NCBI RefSeq assembly: GCF_025822605.1
Contig: NZ_JACKTY010000012.1
Span: forward strand, 124,001-188,000
Reading direction: 5' to 3'
Origin: Mycolicibacterium komossense
GTDB lineage: Bacteria; Actinomycetota; Actinomycetes; Mycobacteriales; Mycobacteriaceae
Length of the DNA stretch: 64,000 bases
Within the stretch, counting starts at the first letter, position 1. Every line of letters starts with the position of its first letter. The notes below the pieces were generated by a model that saw nothing but the letters and a program-made list of their open reading frames with translations, was not told the DNA's origin and searched no databases. A program made the translations under genes and the position numbers. This document shows positions 8,702-18,362 of this stretch, in pieces.

Positions 8702-8730
8702 TTGACTTGGCCTCAACCTGCGGGTATTTT
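8702..8730 (+). promoter_or_regulatory. Sigma-70-type promoter of the PKS operon
   Basis: TTGACT (8702-8707) and TATTTT (8725-8730) are separated by 17 bases, a near-consensus housekeeping promoter pointing to the PKS gene at 8878. Transcription would start around 8736-8738, inside the palindrome listed next. Confidence 0.65.
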
Positions 8731-8735
8731 TCTAA

Positions 8736-8751
8736 GTCATCAACTGATGAC
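8736..8751. promoter_or_regulatory. Candidate TetR operator
   Basis: GTCATCA-AC-TGATGAC, two perfect 7-bp arms around a 2-bp centre. It lies between the divergent TetR and PKS genes at the expected transcription start, where a bound repressor would block initiation. Confidence 0.65.
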
Positions 8752-8877
8752 AAAAGTCGTCACGCGTTGAAATGAATTCTTCTGAAGGGCGGATCGGCTA
8801 GGGGAAGCACGAAATCTCGGGGACGGCAACGACGCCGGTATTGCACGCACTCCAGGAAAGTTGAGGGACTGAGGAAG

Positions 8878-9981
8878 ATGACCGGAGCCATGAATACCAA
8901 CGCTTTTCGTGACCGCACGGCCGGCAGCGTGATAGCCGGTGTGCAAGGCGCGTTGCCGCCGAACCGCTACATCCAGGACGAAGTGACCGACGCTCTGCTG
9001 GCTATTCCCGGCTACGCCGAGTACGCGGACCCGATCCGCAAGCTGCACCGCAGTGCCAAGGTGGACAGCCGCCATATGGTCCTGCCGCTGGCGGACTACG
9101 CCGAACTCAACGACTTCGGCACGGCCAACGACATTTTCCTCGAACACGCCGTCGCGCTGGGGTGCGAGGCCGTCCTCGCTGCCCTTGACGAAGCCGGCCT
9201 CGAACCCGCCGATGTCGACCTGATCATGTCCACCACCGTCACCGGTCTGGCGGTGCCGACGCTGGACGCGCGGATCGCCGCGCAGATCGGGCTGCGCCCG
9301 GATGTGCGCAGGGTCCCGTTGTTCGGGCTGGGCTGCGTCGCAGGGGCCGCCGGAGTCGCCCGGCTCAACGACTATCTGCGCGGTGCCCCAAACGATGTCG
9401 CGGTGCTCGTCGCGGTGGAGCTGTGTTCACTGGTACCCAAACGTGATCCGTCGATGGCCACGGTTGTCGGCAGCAGCCTGTTCGGTGACGGGGCTGCGGC
9501 GGTCGTCGCCGTCGGCGCCCGCCGCGCCGACGCACTGGGAGTGTCCGGACCCGAGGTCCTCGACTCGCGCAGCCACCTCTACCCGGACTCGCAACGCACC
9601 ATGGGCTGGGACGTCGACTCCACCGGTTTCCGGTTGGTGCTCTCACCCGATGTTCCCAAGGTCGTCGAACGGTACCTGGGCGATGACGTGACGAGTTTCC
9701 TCGGCGGCTACGGCCTCACCGTCGACGATATGGGCGCCTGGGTCAGCCATCCCGGCGGGCCGAAGGTCATCGAGGCGATCACCGCCACCCTGGGGCTGGC
9801 CGGCGACGCGCTGGAGCTCACCTGGCGGTCACTGGCCGAGGTCGGCAACCTCTCGTCGGCGTCGGTCCTGCACGTCCTGCGCGACACCATCGCCAAACGT
9901 CCGCCGGCGGCGAGCCCCGGCCTGATGATGGCGATGGGCCCCGGCTTCTGCTCGGAGCTCGTACTGCTGCGCTGGCGTTGA
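8878..9981 (+). CDS. Type III polyketide synthase (alkylresorcinol/pyrone type)
   Basis: 367 residues. Start ATG 8878 has GAGGGA nine bases upstream; ATG 8890 is an alternative. The chalcone-synthase-fold catalytic triad is complete: Cys153 in [11 protein letters not shown], His291 in SHPGGPK and Asn324 in GNLSSASV. The family condenses a fatty acyl-CoA starter with malonyl-CoA units to resorcinols or pyrones. It is followed at 4 bases by an ICMT-like methyltransferase and then a flavin hydroxylase, the order I recall for the srsABC phenolic-lipid operon of Streptomyces griseus. By inference it makes a long-chain alkylresorcinol or related phenolic lipid for the envelope. Mycobacterial Pks10/11/18 are other relatives, so chain length and product are open. 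Confidence 0.92.
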   Translation: MTGAMNTNAFRDRTAGSVIAGVQGALPPNRYIQDEVTDALLAIPGYAEYADPIRKLHRSAKVDSRHMVLPLADYAELNDFGTANDIFLEHAVALGCEAVLAALDEAGLEPADVDLIMSTTVTGLAVPTLDARIAAQIGLRPDVRRVPLFGLGCVAGAAGVARLNDYLRGAPNDVAVLVAVELCSLVPKRDPSMATVVGSSLFGDGAAAVVAVGARRADALGVSGPEVLDSRSHLYPDSQRTMGWDVDSTGFRLVLSPDVPKVVERYLGDDVTSFLGGYGLTVDDMGAWVSHPGGPKVIEAITATLGLAGDALELTWRSLAEVGNLSSASVLHVLRDTIAKRPPAASPGLMMAMGPGFCSELVLLRWR

Positions 9982-9985
9982 TCGC

Positions 9986-10495
9986 ATGACCTGGTATGTG
10001 CTGTTGATCGCGCTGATAGCCGTTGAGCGAGTCGTGGAAATGGTTGTGGCCGAACGTAATAGCGCGTGGAGCCGAGCCCAGGGCGGTGTCGAGTTCGGGG
10101 CTGGACACTACCCGGTGATGGTGGTGCTGCACATCGGTCTGTTGGCCGGCTGTCTGATCGAGCCAATTATGTTGCACCGGAACTTCATTCCTGCTCTGGG
10201 CTGGCCGATGCTCGCGATTGTGGTGGCGGCGCAGGCACTGCGGTGGTGGTGTATCACTACGCTGGATCGGCAGTGGAACACCCGGGTGATCATCATTCCC
10301 GGGGCATCTCGCGTCGGCGGCGGACCGTATCGCTTCCTGCCGCACCCGAACTACGTCGCCGTGATCGCCGAAGGGTTCGCACTTCCGTTGGTGCACACCG
10401 GATGGCTGACCGCGCTGGTGTTCACGGTGCTCAACGCGGCGCTGCTGACCAGGCGGATCAACGTCGAGAACGCGGCGCTGGCGAGCCTGCGGTGA
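9986..10495 (+). CDS. Isoprenylcysteine-carboxyl-methyltransferase-like membrane methyltransferase
   Basis: 169 residues with about four hydrophobic segments. The ICMT/phospholipid-methyltransferase signature is near the C-terminus: GGPYRFLPHPNYVAVIAEG, with the RxxxHPNY core that binds SAM, then a further helix. In the SrsB and BpsB relatives next to type III PKS genes, this family O-methylates alkyl pyrones or resorcinols, and that role is inferred here. It starts 4 bases after the PKS stop and its TGA overlaps the ATG of the next gene by one base, so the three genes are translationally coupled. Confidence 0.88.
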   Translation: MTWYVLLIALIAVERVVEMVVAERNSAWSRAQGGVEFGAGHYPVMVVLHIGLLAGCLIEPIMLHRNFIPALGWPMLAIVVAAQALRWWCITTLDRQWNTRVIIIPGASRVGGGPYRFLPHPNYVAVIAEGFALPLVHTGWLTALVFTVLNAALLTRRINVENAALASLR

Positions 10496-11508
10496 TGGAC
10501 CTGTTGGTCGTCGGCGGAGGACCGGCGGGTCTGGCCACCGCACTGCGCGGCGCCAGGGCGGGTCTGGAGGTGGCGGTCATCGAGCGGCGCACCGGGCTGA
10601 TCGACAAGGCCTGCGGGGAGGGGCTGATGCCGCACACGCTTCGCCAGCTCGAACACCTCGATGTGCATCCCAAAGGCAAGGAGTTCCGCGGAATCAGCTA
10701 CACCGACGGTGTCAGGCAGGTCGACGCGCCCTTCACCGCCGGCGTCGGGCGCGGGGTACCGAGGACCGAGTTGCACGGTGCCCTTCTCGATGCGGCCAAG
10801 AATGCCGGTGTGCAGATGTTCCACGAGCAGGCAGGCGAGATCAGCCAAGACCCGACATCGGTTCGGGTGCGCCATCTTCGGGCGAGATACCTGGCTGCTG
10901 CCGACGGGCTGCATTCGCCGATCCGCCGGTCGTTGGGCCTGGAGCAGCCCAGCCGGGGGCCACGCCGGTGGGGAATACGGCGGCACGTGCAGATGAAGCC
11001 GTGGTCGGACTACGTCGAAGTGCACTGGGCGCGCGGAGCCGAGGCATATGTGACCCCGGTCGGCGACGACTGTGTCGGGATCGCATTACTGTCGTCGACG
11101 CGGGGCGGCTTCGACAGCCATCTGGCGGAGTTCCCCGCGTTGCGGGAGCGCATCGCGGGTCATGCGCACGGACCCGATCGGGCTGCAGGACCGCTGCGGC
11201 AAAAGGTTTCGCACCGATCTGCGGGCCGGGTCCTGCTGGTCGGTGACGCGGCGGGATATGTCGATGCGCTGACCGGCGAGGGACTCGGGCTGGCGTTCGG
11301 CGCCGCAGATCTCCTCGTCAACTGCGTGGTCGCGGACCGGCCCGAGGACTACGACCGGCAGTGGCGAAAGATGACCCGACGCTATCGCGGGTTGACCGCG
11401 GGTCTGCTGCACGCCAGTGCCTGCGCACCGGTGCGGGCCGGTATCGTCCCGGCCGCACATGCGCTACCCGCGGTGTTCACCAGACTCGCCAACCTGCTGG
11501 CTCAGTAG
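10495..11508 (+). CDS. FAD-dependent hydroxylase of the PKS cluster
   Basis: 337 residues starting at ATG 10495 (GTG 10492 possible). FAD-binding features are the N-terminal VVGGGPAGLATAL dinucleotide fold, CGEGLMP near residue 40, and the second FAD motif GRVLLVGDAAGYVDALTGEG near residue 250. This is the geranylgeranyl-reductase/aromatic-hydroxylase flavoprotein class. By analogy with SrsC in Streptomyces, which hydroxylates alkylresorcinol to a quinol that oxidises to a quinone, it probably tailors the PKS product. It lacks membrane segments. A reductase acting on a polyprenyl substrate is the main alternative. Confidence 0.85.
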   Translation: MDLLVVGGGPAGLATALRGARAGLEVAVIERRTGLIDKACGEGLMPHTLRQLEHLDVHPKGKEFRGISYTDGVRQVDAPFTAGVGRGVPRTELHGALLDAAKNAGVQMFHEQAGEISQDPTSVRVRHLRARYLAAADGLHSPIRRSLGLEQPSRGPRRWGIRRHVQMKPWSDYVEVHWARGAEAYVTPVGDDCVGIALLSSTRGGFDSHLAEFPALRERIAGHAHGPDRAAGPLRQKVSHRSAGRVLLVGDAAGYVDALTGEGLGLAFGAADLLVNCVVADRPEDYDRQWRKMTRRYRGLTAGLLHASACAPVRAGIVPAAHALPAVFTRLANLLAQ

Positions 11509-11653
11509 AATCAAACCCAAAAGCCTTGTGAAATAAGTCATATTGCCGGCTCATGTGACTCACCTCGCCACTGCTCCCGCGATGACAGGACACGGTATCG
11601 GGGCTACCGTCGATAGGAGTCCATAGACCCCGATCTCCGGAGCTGATCCTCTG

Positions 11654-12904
11654 ATGCCCGAAGACCTTCAATTGGAAAGCGCAACAAACTTCGCGGTCAC
11701 GGCCGCCTGGGTGGTCGGCGCCGTCGTGTGCGCCTACCTGGTCGGAATGGCATTCTCCTGGTTGCTGTTACGCGTCGGACGGCGCAGCCACATCATCACC
11801 GACGTCGCGGTATTTACGCGGATGCCGCTGCGAGCCACGCTGGTAGTGCTCGTCGCGACCGCAGCGGTGCGTCGCACCTCGCATGGAACGGCGAGCTGGC
11901 GTGGCTGGTTCGACCACATGCTGGTCATCGCACTGATCGGCGCGATCACCTGGCTGGTTGCCAGCTTCGTGAAGGTCGTCGAGCGCCGGATGATCTCGCG
12001 CTTCGGCGGCGGTGACGCCGAGATGACCGACGCTGACCGCCACCAGCGCCGGGCCCGGACGCAGATCACCACGCTGCGCAGGCTGGTGATCGCCGTCGTC
12101 GTCGTCCTCGGGGCCGCCGCGGCGCTGATGACATTCCCGTCTTTCGCCAGCATCGGGACGACGTTGTTCGCGTCGGCCGGTGTGTTGTCGGTGGTGGCGG
12201 GCCTGGCCGCACAGACGTCGCTGGGGTCGGTGTTCGCCGGTATGCAGATCGCCTTCTCCGACGCCATCCGGGTGGGCGACGTCGTCGTCCTGGAGGAGGA
12301 ATGGGGCCGCATCGAGGAGATCACCCTGACCTACGTCGTGGTGAAGCTCTGGGACCAGCGCCGGCTGGTGCTCCCGACCACCTACTTCACCGCCAAGCCG
12401 TTCCAGAACTGGACCCGCAACGCGACCGAGCTGCTGGGCACCACCGAGCTCGACGTCGACTTCACGGTGCCGTTCGACGACATGCGCGCTCAGCTTGCCC
12501 GCATTCTCGATCGCAGCGACTTGTGGGACCGGCGGGTGGGCATCCTCCAGGTGACCGACGCGGTCGGTGGCTTCGTGCGGGTACGCATGCTGGTCAGTGC
12601 ACCGAATGCCGCTGCACTGTTCGATCTGCGGTGTGAGGTCCGCGAAGGCATCATCGACTGGCTGCAGCGTGAGGCACCAGGTGCGATGCCGCATTTCCGG
12701 ACCGAGCAGTCGACGTCGCGCAGCCATATCGTGCGCCCGAGCCACCCGACACGGCGTCCCAAGGTCGAGTCCGGGCTCTTCACCGGTAGCGCGAAGGCCG
12801 AGGAGCGCGGCAAGGCCTTCGAATCGACACCCGACGACGACCCTGACGAACTGTCGGTCAACGGCCACGATGGCTATGCGGCGACGAACGGACACACGCG
12901 CTAG
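11654..12904 (+). CDS. MscS-family mechanosensitive channel
   Basis: 416 residues. Three to four hydrophobic segments occupy about residues 15-195, the last being the Gly/Ala-rich pore helix (FASAGVLSVVAGLAAQTSLG) followed by the MscS beta domain (FSDAIRVGDVVVLEEEWGRI, then LVLPTTYF). A hydrophilic C-terminal tail of about 80 residues is charged and probably disordered. It lies 145 bases downstream of the PKS cluster on the same strand, far enough for its own promoter. Role: low-threshold osmotic release channel; a link to phenolic lipids in the membrane is only suggested by position. Confidence 0.9.
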   Translation: MPEDLQLESATNFAVTAAWVVGAVVCAYLVGMAFSWLLLRVGRRSHIITDVAVFTRMPLRATLVVLVATAAVRRTSHGTASWRGWFDHMLVIALIGAITWLVASFVKVVERRMISRFGGGDAEMTDADRHQRRARTQITTLRRLVIAVVVVLGAAAALMTFPSFASIGTTLFASAGVLSVVAGLAAQTSLGSVFAGMQIAFSDAIRVGDVVVLEEEWGRIEEITLTYVVVKLWDQRRLVLPTTYFTAKPFQNWTRNATELLGTTELDVDFTVPFDDMRAQLARILDRSDLWDRRVGILQVTDAVGGFVRVRMLVSAPNAAALFDLRCEVREGIIDWLQREAPGAMPHFRTEQSTSRSHIVRPSHPTRRPKVESGLFTGSAKAEERGKAFESTPDDDPDELSVNGHDGYAATNGHTR

Positions 12905-12938
12905 CCGCCGGCACCACATGATGACGCCTCACGGACGA

Positions 12939-15278
12939 CTACTGTCGGTCCAGCCAGGCGAAGAACTCCTCGGCGGTGAACACCGGCTTGCCGTATTCGG
13001 CTGCCTTGCGGGCCTTGCCGGATTGCGTCCCGGCTTCGGCGATCACCAGTACCTCGCACCGGGTCTTGGTCACCGTCCGAACCGGGGTCAACCCTGCCGA
13101 GGAGGCCAGCGCCTCCATCTCGGCACGCTCGAGAACGGCGCCGTTGGCATCCACAGCTGTTCCGGTGAAACAGATTCGGGCGCCTGGTTCCAGCACAGCG
13201 CCGATATCCTCACCACCGGACTCCGGTGGCTCGGGCGCCATATTCACGCCGAGAAGCACCGACGCTTCGGTCAGCCGGGAAACCACCTCGGCGGGCAACC
13301 GAGCCCGTGACGCTGCCGTGCGCAGCTGGTCGGCCACCGACTGCCGTGCCGCCAGCTCCCACGCGGACGCGTCAGCCGACCCCGAGGCCGGCGCAACCCC
13401 GAGCAGCACCCCACCGATATCGCGGCTCACCCGCAGCAGCGCCGACAGACCCGGAAGGTGATCCGCCGACGGCGTCTGGACAGACGGGTCGCGACTCACC
13501 AGCAGACCCGAAACGAGTTCAACCTCTTCGGGTTCCTCGAACGCCGAGGCGCCCTGGTCGGCTGAGGTGAAGGCGGCCAACGCCGACCGCGCTCGCTCCA
13601 AAGCTGTCCGCCCAGACACCCGCGCTTCGTGCAGTTCGACGCCCAGCGGCATCTTCGCCACCTGCCCCAGCCGTTTGAGCTCGAAGTCGATCAGCCCCAA
13701 CGTCTCGTCCACGCCCGTCCCGACCGGCGCGCACCCGGCCAGCATCGGAGCCAGAACCGACCACGCCTCCCTTAAGGTCGGGGCCAGCAGCACATCAGAA
13801 ACGTTGATACCGTAGGCAGTTCGAGCATCGGCAAGGTCGCGCTGCGGATTGATCAACGTCGACACCGCGGTGCCATCGTCGAACGCCACCGCGAGTTCTA
13901 CCGGTCGGGGTCGCGACATCCGGCCCTCGTCGCCGACCGTCAGCATGCCGATCGCGCAGAACCGCCGCACCTGCTCGCCGCCGGTGGACCCCCGCAGGAA
14001 TCGAGCTATCCGCCGGTCGGTCTTCATATCCTTCGGCAGCACCGGCCGTTTGAGCACCAGACCGGCCAGCGAACGACAGCGACTCAGCGCCACATATAAC
14101 TGCCCGGTGGAGAACATGCCGCCGGTCAGGTCGACGATCGCGCGATCCAGCGTCTGGCCCTGGCTCTTGTGAATCGTGATGGCCCACGCCAGTTTGAACG
14201 GTAACTGGAGATATGACCCGACCACCTCACGGCGCAGCGATCCGCTGTCGAGGACCGGTTGCGTCGCCTCCCACTCGAACGGTGTCACCTCCGCGGAGGA
14301 CCCGTCGGGGAATTCGACCTCGACCACCGCGCCGTAGCGGTCGTAGCCGACGCCGACCACCCGGCCGATCGAACCGTTGACCCAACGACCGTTCTGGTCG
14401 TTGTTGAGCATCATGATCTGCGCGCCCACCTTGAAGCGCAGCACGTCGTCGGCGGGCTTGTCGAACAGCGACAGGTCACCGTGTTCCTTGGCGTGATGCT
14501 CCATCTCGTCGCCGGGCAGCCGTTCCAGCTGTTGCCGGTTACGCGCCGTCACCAGGCGGTTGGTCGGCGCCAGCGTCAACCAGAACTCGTCGTCCGGGGG
14601 AACAAAGGACGCGTCGGCCCGGGTGTTCAGCTGTTCCAGAGCATGGCCGAGCAGCACGCCTTCGCGAATCTCGTTGAGAACGGCTGTCATCCGGTCATCG
14701 CCGAGCTGGCGGAACACCGTCGTCAGCGAGACGATGGGGAAGTCGTCCCGGTCGAAGGTGCGGGCGGAGAAGAAGTACGGCGTCTCATAGACCGACGAAA
14801 AGTAGTGCTCCTCATGCCCAGTCGTCACCGGCGGCAGCTGATACAGGTCGCCGACCAAGACGATCTGCACACCGCCGAACGGCTCACCCGGTGACGGCCC
14901 GAACCGGCGCAGCGCCCCCGCCATCATGTCGAAGATGTCGGCGCGCACCATCGACGCTTCATCGACAATCAGCGTCTGCAGCGACGCCAGCGTCTTGGTG
15001 AACCGGCCGGGCCGGTAGTTTCCGTCGGTGATGTCCTGCAGCGTCGTCGTTGCGCGGAACCCGAAGAGTCGGTGGATGGTGTAGCCGTCGACGTTCAGCG
15101 CGGCGATGCCCGTCGGCGCGACCACCACCACTGACCGCGAAGTACCGCTCATGAAATGCCGGATCAGGGTCGACTTGCCGGTGCCGGCTTTGCCGGTGAG
15201 GAACATGTGCCGGCCGCCCTCGAGCAGAGTCAGGGCGTGGCTGAATTCCTCGGTGCGGACTAGATCGTGCACCGTCAC
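12939..15278 (-). CDS. Pif1/RecD-like helicase with degenerate exonuclease and BRCT domains
   Basis: 779 residues from GTG 15278, which overlaps the preceding stop by 4 bases (GTGA). An upstream extension in frame reads as noise. Walker A TGKAGTGKST is at 28-37, Walker B is LIVDEASMV, then GDLYQLPPV, and the C-terminal helicase motifs TIHKSQGQTLDRA and YVALSRCRS mark a Pif1-type 5'-3' SF1B helicase. From about 475 to 575 a DnaQ-like exonuclease fold is suggested, but the first Asp-x-Glu is absent, so it is probably inactive. The last 80 residues form a BRCT domain (ARICFTGTAVDANG to AEEFFAWLD). The role is likely genome maintenance at forks or G-quadruplexes. Confidence 0.9.
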   Translation of the reverse strand: MTVHDLVRTEEFSHALTLLEGGRHMFLTGKAGTGKSTLIRHFMSGTSRSVVVVAPTGIAALNVDGYTIHRLFGFRATTTLQDITDGNYRPGRFTKTLASLQTLIVDEASMVRADIFDMMAGALRRFGPSPGEPFGGVQIVLVGDLYQLPPVTTGHEEHYFSSVYETPYFFSARTFDRDDFPIVSLTTVFRQLGDDRMTAVLNEIREGVLLGHALEQLNTRADASFVPPDDEFWLTLAPTNRLVTARNRQQLERLPGDEMEHHAKEHGDLSLFDKPADDVLRFKVGAQIMMLNNDQNGRWVNGSIGRVVGVGYDRYGAVVEVEFPDGSSAEVTPFEWEATQPVLDSGSLRREVVGSYLQLPFKLAWAITIHKSQGQTLDRAIVDLTGGMFSTGQLYVALSRCRSLAGLVLKRPVLPKDMKTDRRIARFLRGSTGGEQVRRFCAIGMLTVGDEGRMSRPRPVELAVAFDDGTAVSTLINPQRDLADARTAYGINVSDVLLAPTLREAWSVLAPMLAGCAPVGTGVDETLGLIDFELKRLGQVAKMPLGVELHEARVSGRTALERARSALAAFTSADQGASAFEEPEEVELVSGLLVSRDPSVQTPSADHLPGLSALLRVSRDIGGVLLGVAPASGSADASAWELAARQSVADQLRTAASRARLPAEVVSRLTEASVLLGVNMAPEPPESGGEDIGAVLEPGARICFTGTAVDANGAVLERAEMEALASSAGLTPVRTVTKTRCEVLVIAEAGTQSGKARKAAEYGKPVFTAEEFFAWLDRQ

Positions 15279-15934
15279 GCCGGGTCCTCCGGTTCCGCAT
15301 CCCGGCGGCCACGCCAGTGCCGGTAACCACGATGGGCGGCGAAGGCCCCGATGATGGCTGTCACAGACCACACCCCGATCGCCGTATAGGCCAACGGCGC
15401 CGACAGGTCCCCGATCGACGCACCGAGCGCCGTGTAGACGAACGCCCGTGGCGCCGAACCGATGAATGAACCGATTGCCATCTGCCACAACGGAACCCCG
15501 AAAGCACCGAATGTGTAGGACGCCAGCGCGTCGGAGATGCCGGGAATGAAGCGCTGGCCGACCACGGCCCACAGGCCACGCCGCTCGATCTGCGCGTCGA
15601 TCCGGTCGGCCCGGTCCGCACCCAACAAGGCCCGTGCACTGTCCCGGCCGGCGCGCCTGCCCACCAGGCTGGCGATGGTCGCCGTGCCGATCGCCGAGCC
15701 CAGCGTCACGAAGGTGCCGAGCACGGGACCGAACAGCACGCCGCTGCCCGCGGCCAGGATCGGGCCGGGGACGAACAGCGCACCCAGTACCGCCGAGAAC
15801 GCCACATAGGTCACTGGTGCCAGCGGGCCCGTCGCCGCGACGGTGTTCCGCACGTCATCGACATCGATGACGCGCGTCACCGCAACGAGATAGAACAACC
15901 CGAGCAGGAACGCGACGAACAACGCCAGCCGCAC
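15275..15934 (-). CDS. TVP38/VTT-domain (DedA-like) membrane protein
   Basis: 219 residues from GTG 15934, the only standard start before an upstream stop. An N-terminal helix and several others are visible, with the VTT-domain features FVPGPILAAGSGVLFGPVLG and RFIPGISDALASYTFGAFG, where the re-entrant loops of this superfamily carry Arg and Pro. Relatives are half-transporters or scramblases for undecaprenyl phosphate or phospholipids. Its stop overlaps the helicase start, so the two are cotranscribed. It begins 69 bases after the isocitrate lyase stop on the same strand. Confidence 0.85.
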   Translation of the reverse strand: MRLALFVAFLLGLFYLVAVTRVIDVDDVRNTVAATGPLAPVTYVAFSAVLGALFVPGPILAAGSGVLFGPVLGTFVTLGSAIGTATIASLVGRRAGRDSARALLGADRADRIDAQIERRGLWAVVGQRFIPGISDALASYTFGAFGVPLWQMAIGSFIGSAPRAFVYTALGASIGDLSAPLAYTAIGVWSVTAIIGAFAAHRGYRHWRGRRDAEPEDPA

Positions 15935-16002
15935 AATGTGGCGCCGTCGGCTGATGGCGGGGGAGCCGTCGCTGATGTCAGCGGCGATCGGGTCTGCCCT
16001 TT

Positions 16003-18306
16003 CTAGTCTTCCTTACGGATCAACCGCTGTAGCGCAGCATGATCCGGGGCCAGCAGCTCCTCGATGCGCGGCTGGTTGACATCGGCGACGACGATCTCGC
16101 CCACGTCCTCGTGGACGTTGCTGAAGATGCCGTGTGACTTCATCTTCTCGGTCTGATAGATGTTGTCCTCGGTGGGCGTGACGTAGTAGACCGCCTCGGC
16201 CTTGAAGCGGTGCACCAGCCACAGATGCACCAGCGTCATCAGGCGTTTCTTGCGGAGCTTCTCGGCGAATGTGTTCTGGTCACGCACCGTGAGAATGCTG
16301 CGGCCGTGCCGATCCCTGATCGGATCGACCAGAACGTTGGCGACCAACTCCTCCTCGCCGTCGCCCTGGGTGCCGTAGATGCCCAATTCCAGTACTTCGC
16401 CGCCGGCGCGCCGAGGCCGCAGCTGTACTCGCAGCTTCTCGTCGAGTTGGTAGTGCTCGCTCCACATCGCCAGCCACTCTTCGAGCAGCTTCTTGGGCAC
16501 CTCGGTCTGTACCAGGTGCTGATGCTGGGTGGAGCCCTTGCCCATGGATTTGGTCGTGGCGGTGCGGCCGGACGACGCCGCCAGTGCGGCATCGCTTCGC
16601 GGCCCGCCGACAAGCGTTTGCGGTGTGCGGTAAGGGGACTCGACGAGGCGCATTTTGCGCTGCAACCGGGCCAGTGCCAGCATCCCGTCCTGGCGCAGTG
16701 CCGTGGCGAACTCCTCGGCCGCCACACCGTCGATCTGGTGTCCGCCGTAGGTCATGAAGTTGAAGACGAAACCCATCTTCCCGATCTCCTCGGGGAAGGC
16801 CCGCATCTCGTCATCGCTCATGCCGGTGGTGTCCCAGTTGAACGACGGCGAGAGGTTGTAGGCCAGCATCTTCTCCGGATACACCGCATGGATGGCATCG
16901 GCGAACTGCTTGGCGTCGGCGAGGTCCGCGGTCTTGGTCTCCATCCACAGGATGTCGGCGAACGGTGCTGCGGCAAGCGATTTCGCTATCGCGTAGGGGA
17001 TACCGCCGCGGACCTGGTAGTAACCCTCCGGCGTCTTGGCCCGCTCGCAGTCCCAGGGGACGTCGGCCCCCAGTTCCCTGGCCTTCTCCCTCGCCACGTA
17101 CAGCGAGGCGCGCTCGGCGAACTGGCGCCACTCCTCCGACGTCAGGTCGAGCGGTTCGCCCTCGCGCTCACGGAACGCGAGCAGTTCCGCGACAGCATCG
17201 CCGTAGGTCTCCAGGCCGGCATCGGCCTGCCAGGCGTCGACGAACTTCGACTCCACTCCGTCGAACAGGTCGTCGACCGAGGTCGCCTTACCGTCGACCC
17301 ACGCGGCCGCCGCCTCGGCGACCAGGGCGGCGATACCCTGGCGCTCCAGCCAGGCGTCCGCGGCGTCGTATTCGCCGTCGGGCAGTGCGTAGAGCAGGTG
17401 TCCCTTGAGTTCGGTGACGCCCAGGTTGTAGAAGCTGCGCATCAGTGCCAGGAAGCAGGCCTTGTACGGCGGCACCTTCAGGTTGGTGACGCCCAGCACG
17501 AACGGCTGATCGCGCTCGTCGGCGCGGCTGTCGATCAGGTTCGCCGCCTCGGCGTCCGTCCTGGCGACGATGATGCCGGGTACGCCCATGATGTCGAGTT
17601 GGAAGCGGGCGGTGTTCAGGCGCTTGATCTGCTCATCCGACGGCACCAGCACCTTGCCGCCCTGATGGCCGCACTTCTTGGTGCCGGGGCGCTGGTCTTC
17701 GATGTGGTAGCCGGGCACACCGGCTTCGACGAACCGGCGAATCAGGTTGCGCACGTGTGGATCTCCGCCATGGCCGGTGTCGGCATCGGCGATGATGAAC
17801 GGCCGGTAGTCCGTCGCGGGGCTGGCCGCCCGTTGCGCCGGGGTCATCTTCAGGCGCAGATACTGCTGGTTGCGGTCGGCGGTCAACAGCGCGCGAACCA
17901 GGCCGGCAGCCTCGTCGGGCACCTGGGACAGGGGATAGCTGGCCAGGTCCGGCCCCGGATCCTCGTTGATCGAGCCCTTGGCCGAGGTGGCCCAGCCGCC
18001 GAGATAGATGCCTTCGATCCCCATCCGCTTGATCGTGACGGCCTGCCCGGGGGAGTAGGGGCCGAAGGTGGTGATGCTCTTGTGCTCGGCGAACAGCTGG
18101 CGCAGGCGTTCGTAGAACGCGGCCGCCGCATCGCGGGCCACCGTGTACTCGGTCGGGATGGTGCCGCGCTGCTCGACGACCTGACGCGCCGTATAGAGGC
18201 GGACGATGCCCTCGAAACGCGGACTGTCGATGTAGCGCTGGGTGGCGGTGACCTCCTCCTCGAACGGGTTCGTGGTGGCCTGGGCGTCCGCCTCGGTGAT
18301 CGACAT
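16003..18306 (-). CDS. aceA: Isocitrate lyase, long ICL2 form
   Basis: 767 residues, the length of the mycobacterial ICL2 rather than the 428-residue Icl1. The catalytic loop KKCGH is at residues 210-214 (Cys212), with the metal and substrate segments [10 protein letters not shown] and [10 protein letters not shown] before it. The C-terminal 180 residues form the extra domain described as an acetyl-CoA-responsive regulatory module in ICL2. It cleaves isocitrate to glyoxylate and succinate, and probably methylisocitrate, for growth on fatty acids. ATG 18306 is preceded by AGAGGAGCG. In M. tuberculosis H37Rv the gene is split; here it is intact. Confidence 0.96.
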   Translation of the reverse strand: MSITEADAQATTNPFEEEVTATQRYIDSPRFEGIVRLYTARQVVEQRGTIPTEYTVARDAAAAFYERLRQLFAEHKSITTFGPYSPGQAVTIKRMGIEGIYLGGWATSAKGSINEDPGPDLASYPLSQVPDEAAGLVRALLTADRNQQYLRLKMTPAQRAASPATDYRPFIIADADTGHGGDPHVRNLIRRFVEAGVPGYHIEDQRPGTKKCGHQGGKVLVPSDEQIKRLNTARFQLDIMGVPGIIVARTDAEAANLIDSRADERDQPFVLGVTNLKVPPYKACFLALMRSFYNLGVTELKGHLLYALPDGEYDAADAWLERQGIAALVAEAAAAWVDGKATSVDDLFDGVESKFVDAWQADAGLETYGDAVAELLAFREREGEPLDLTSEEWRQFAERASLYVAREKARELGADVPWDCERAKTPEGYYQVRGGIPYAIAKSLAAAPFADILWMETKTADLADAKQFADAIHAVYPEKMLAYNLSPSFNWDTTGMSDDEMRAFPEEIGKMGFVFNFMTYGGHQIDGVAAEEFATALRQDGMLALARLQRKMRLVESPYRTPQTLVGGPRSDAALAASSGRTATTKSMGKGSTQHQHLVQTEVPKKLLEEWLAMWSEHYQLDEKLRVQLRPRRAGGEVLELGIYGTQGDGEEELVANVLVDPIRDRHGRSILTVRDQNTFAEKLRKKRLMTLVHLWLVHRFKAEAVYYVTPTEDNIYQTEKMKSHGIFSNVHEDVGEIVVADVNQPRIEELLAPDHAALQRLIRKED

Positions 18307-18362
18307 GTGTAACGCTCCTCTTTGAGCCCGGTTCGGCTGGTGCCTTTCGAGTGTATGGCGGC

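Noticed and set aside
10066..10494. Upstream extension of the flavin hydroxylase frame
   Set aside because: It would overlap the whole methyltransferase gene; the FAD motif begins right after ATG 10495, which is coupled to the previous stop.
16210..18312. 700-codon plus-strand frame opposite isocitrate lyase
   Set aside because: Antisense shadow with biased composition and no recognisable motif; the minus-strand ICL2 has full catalytic motifs.
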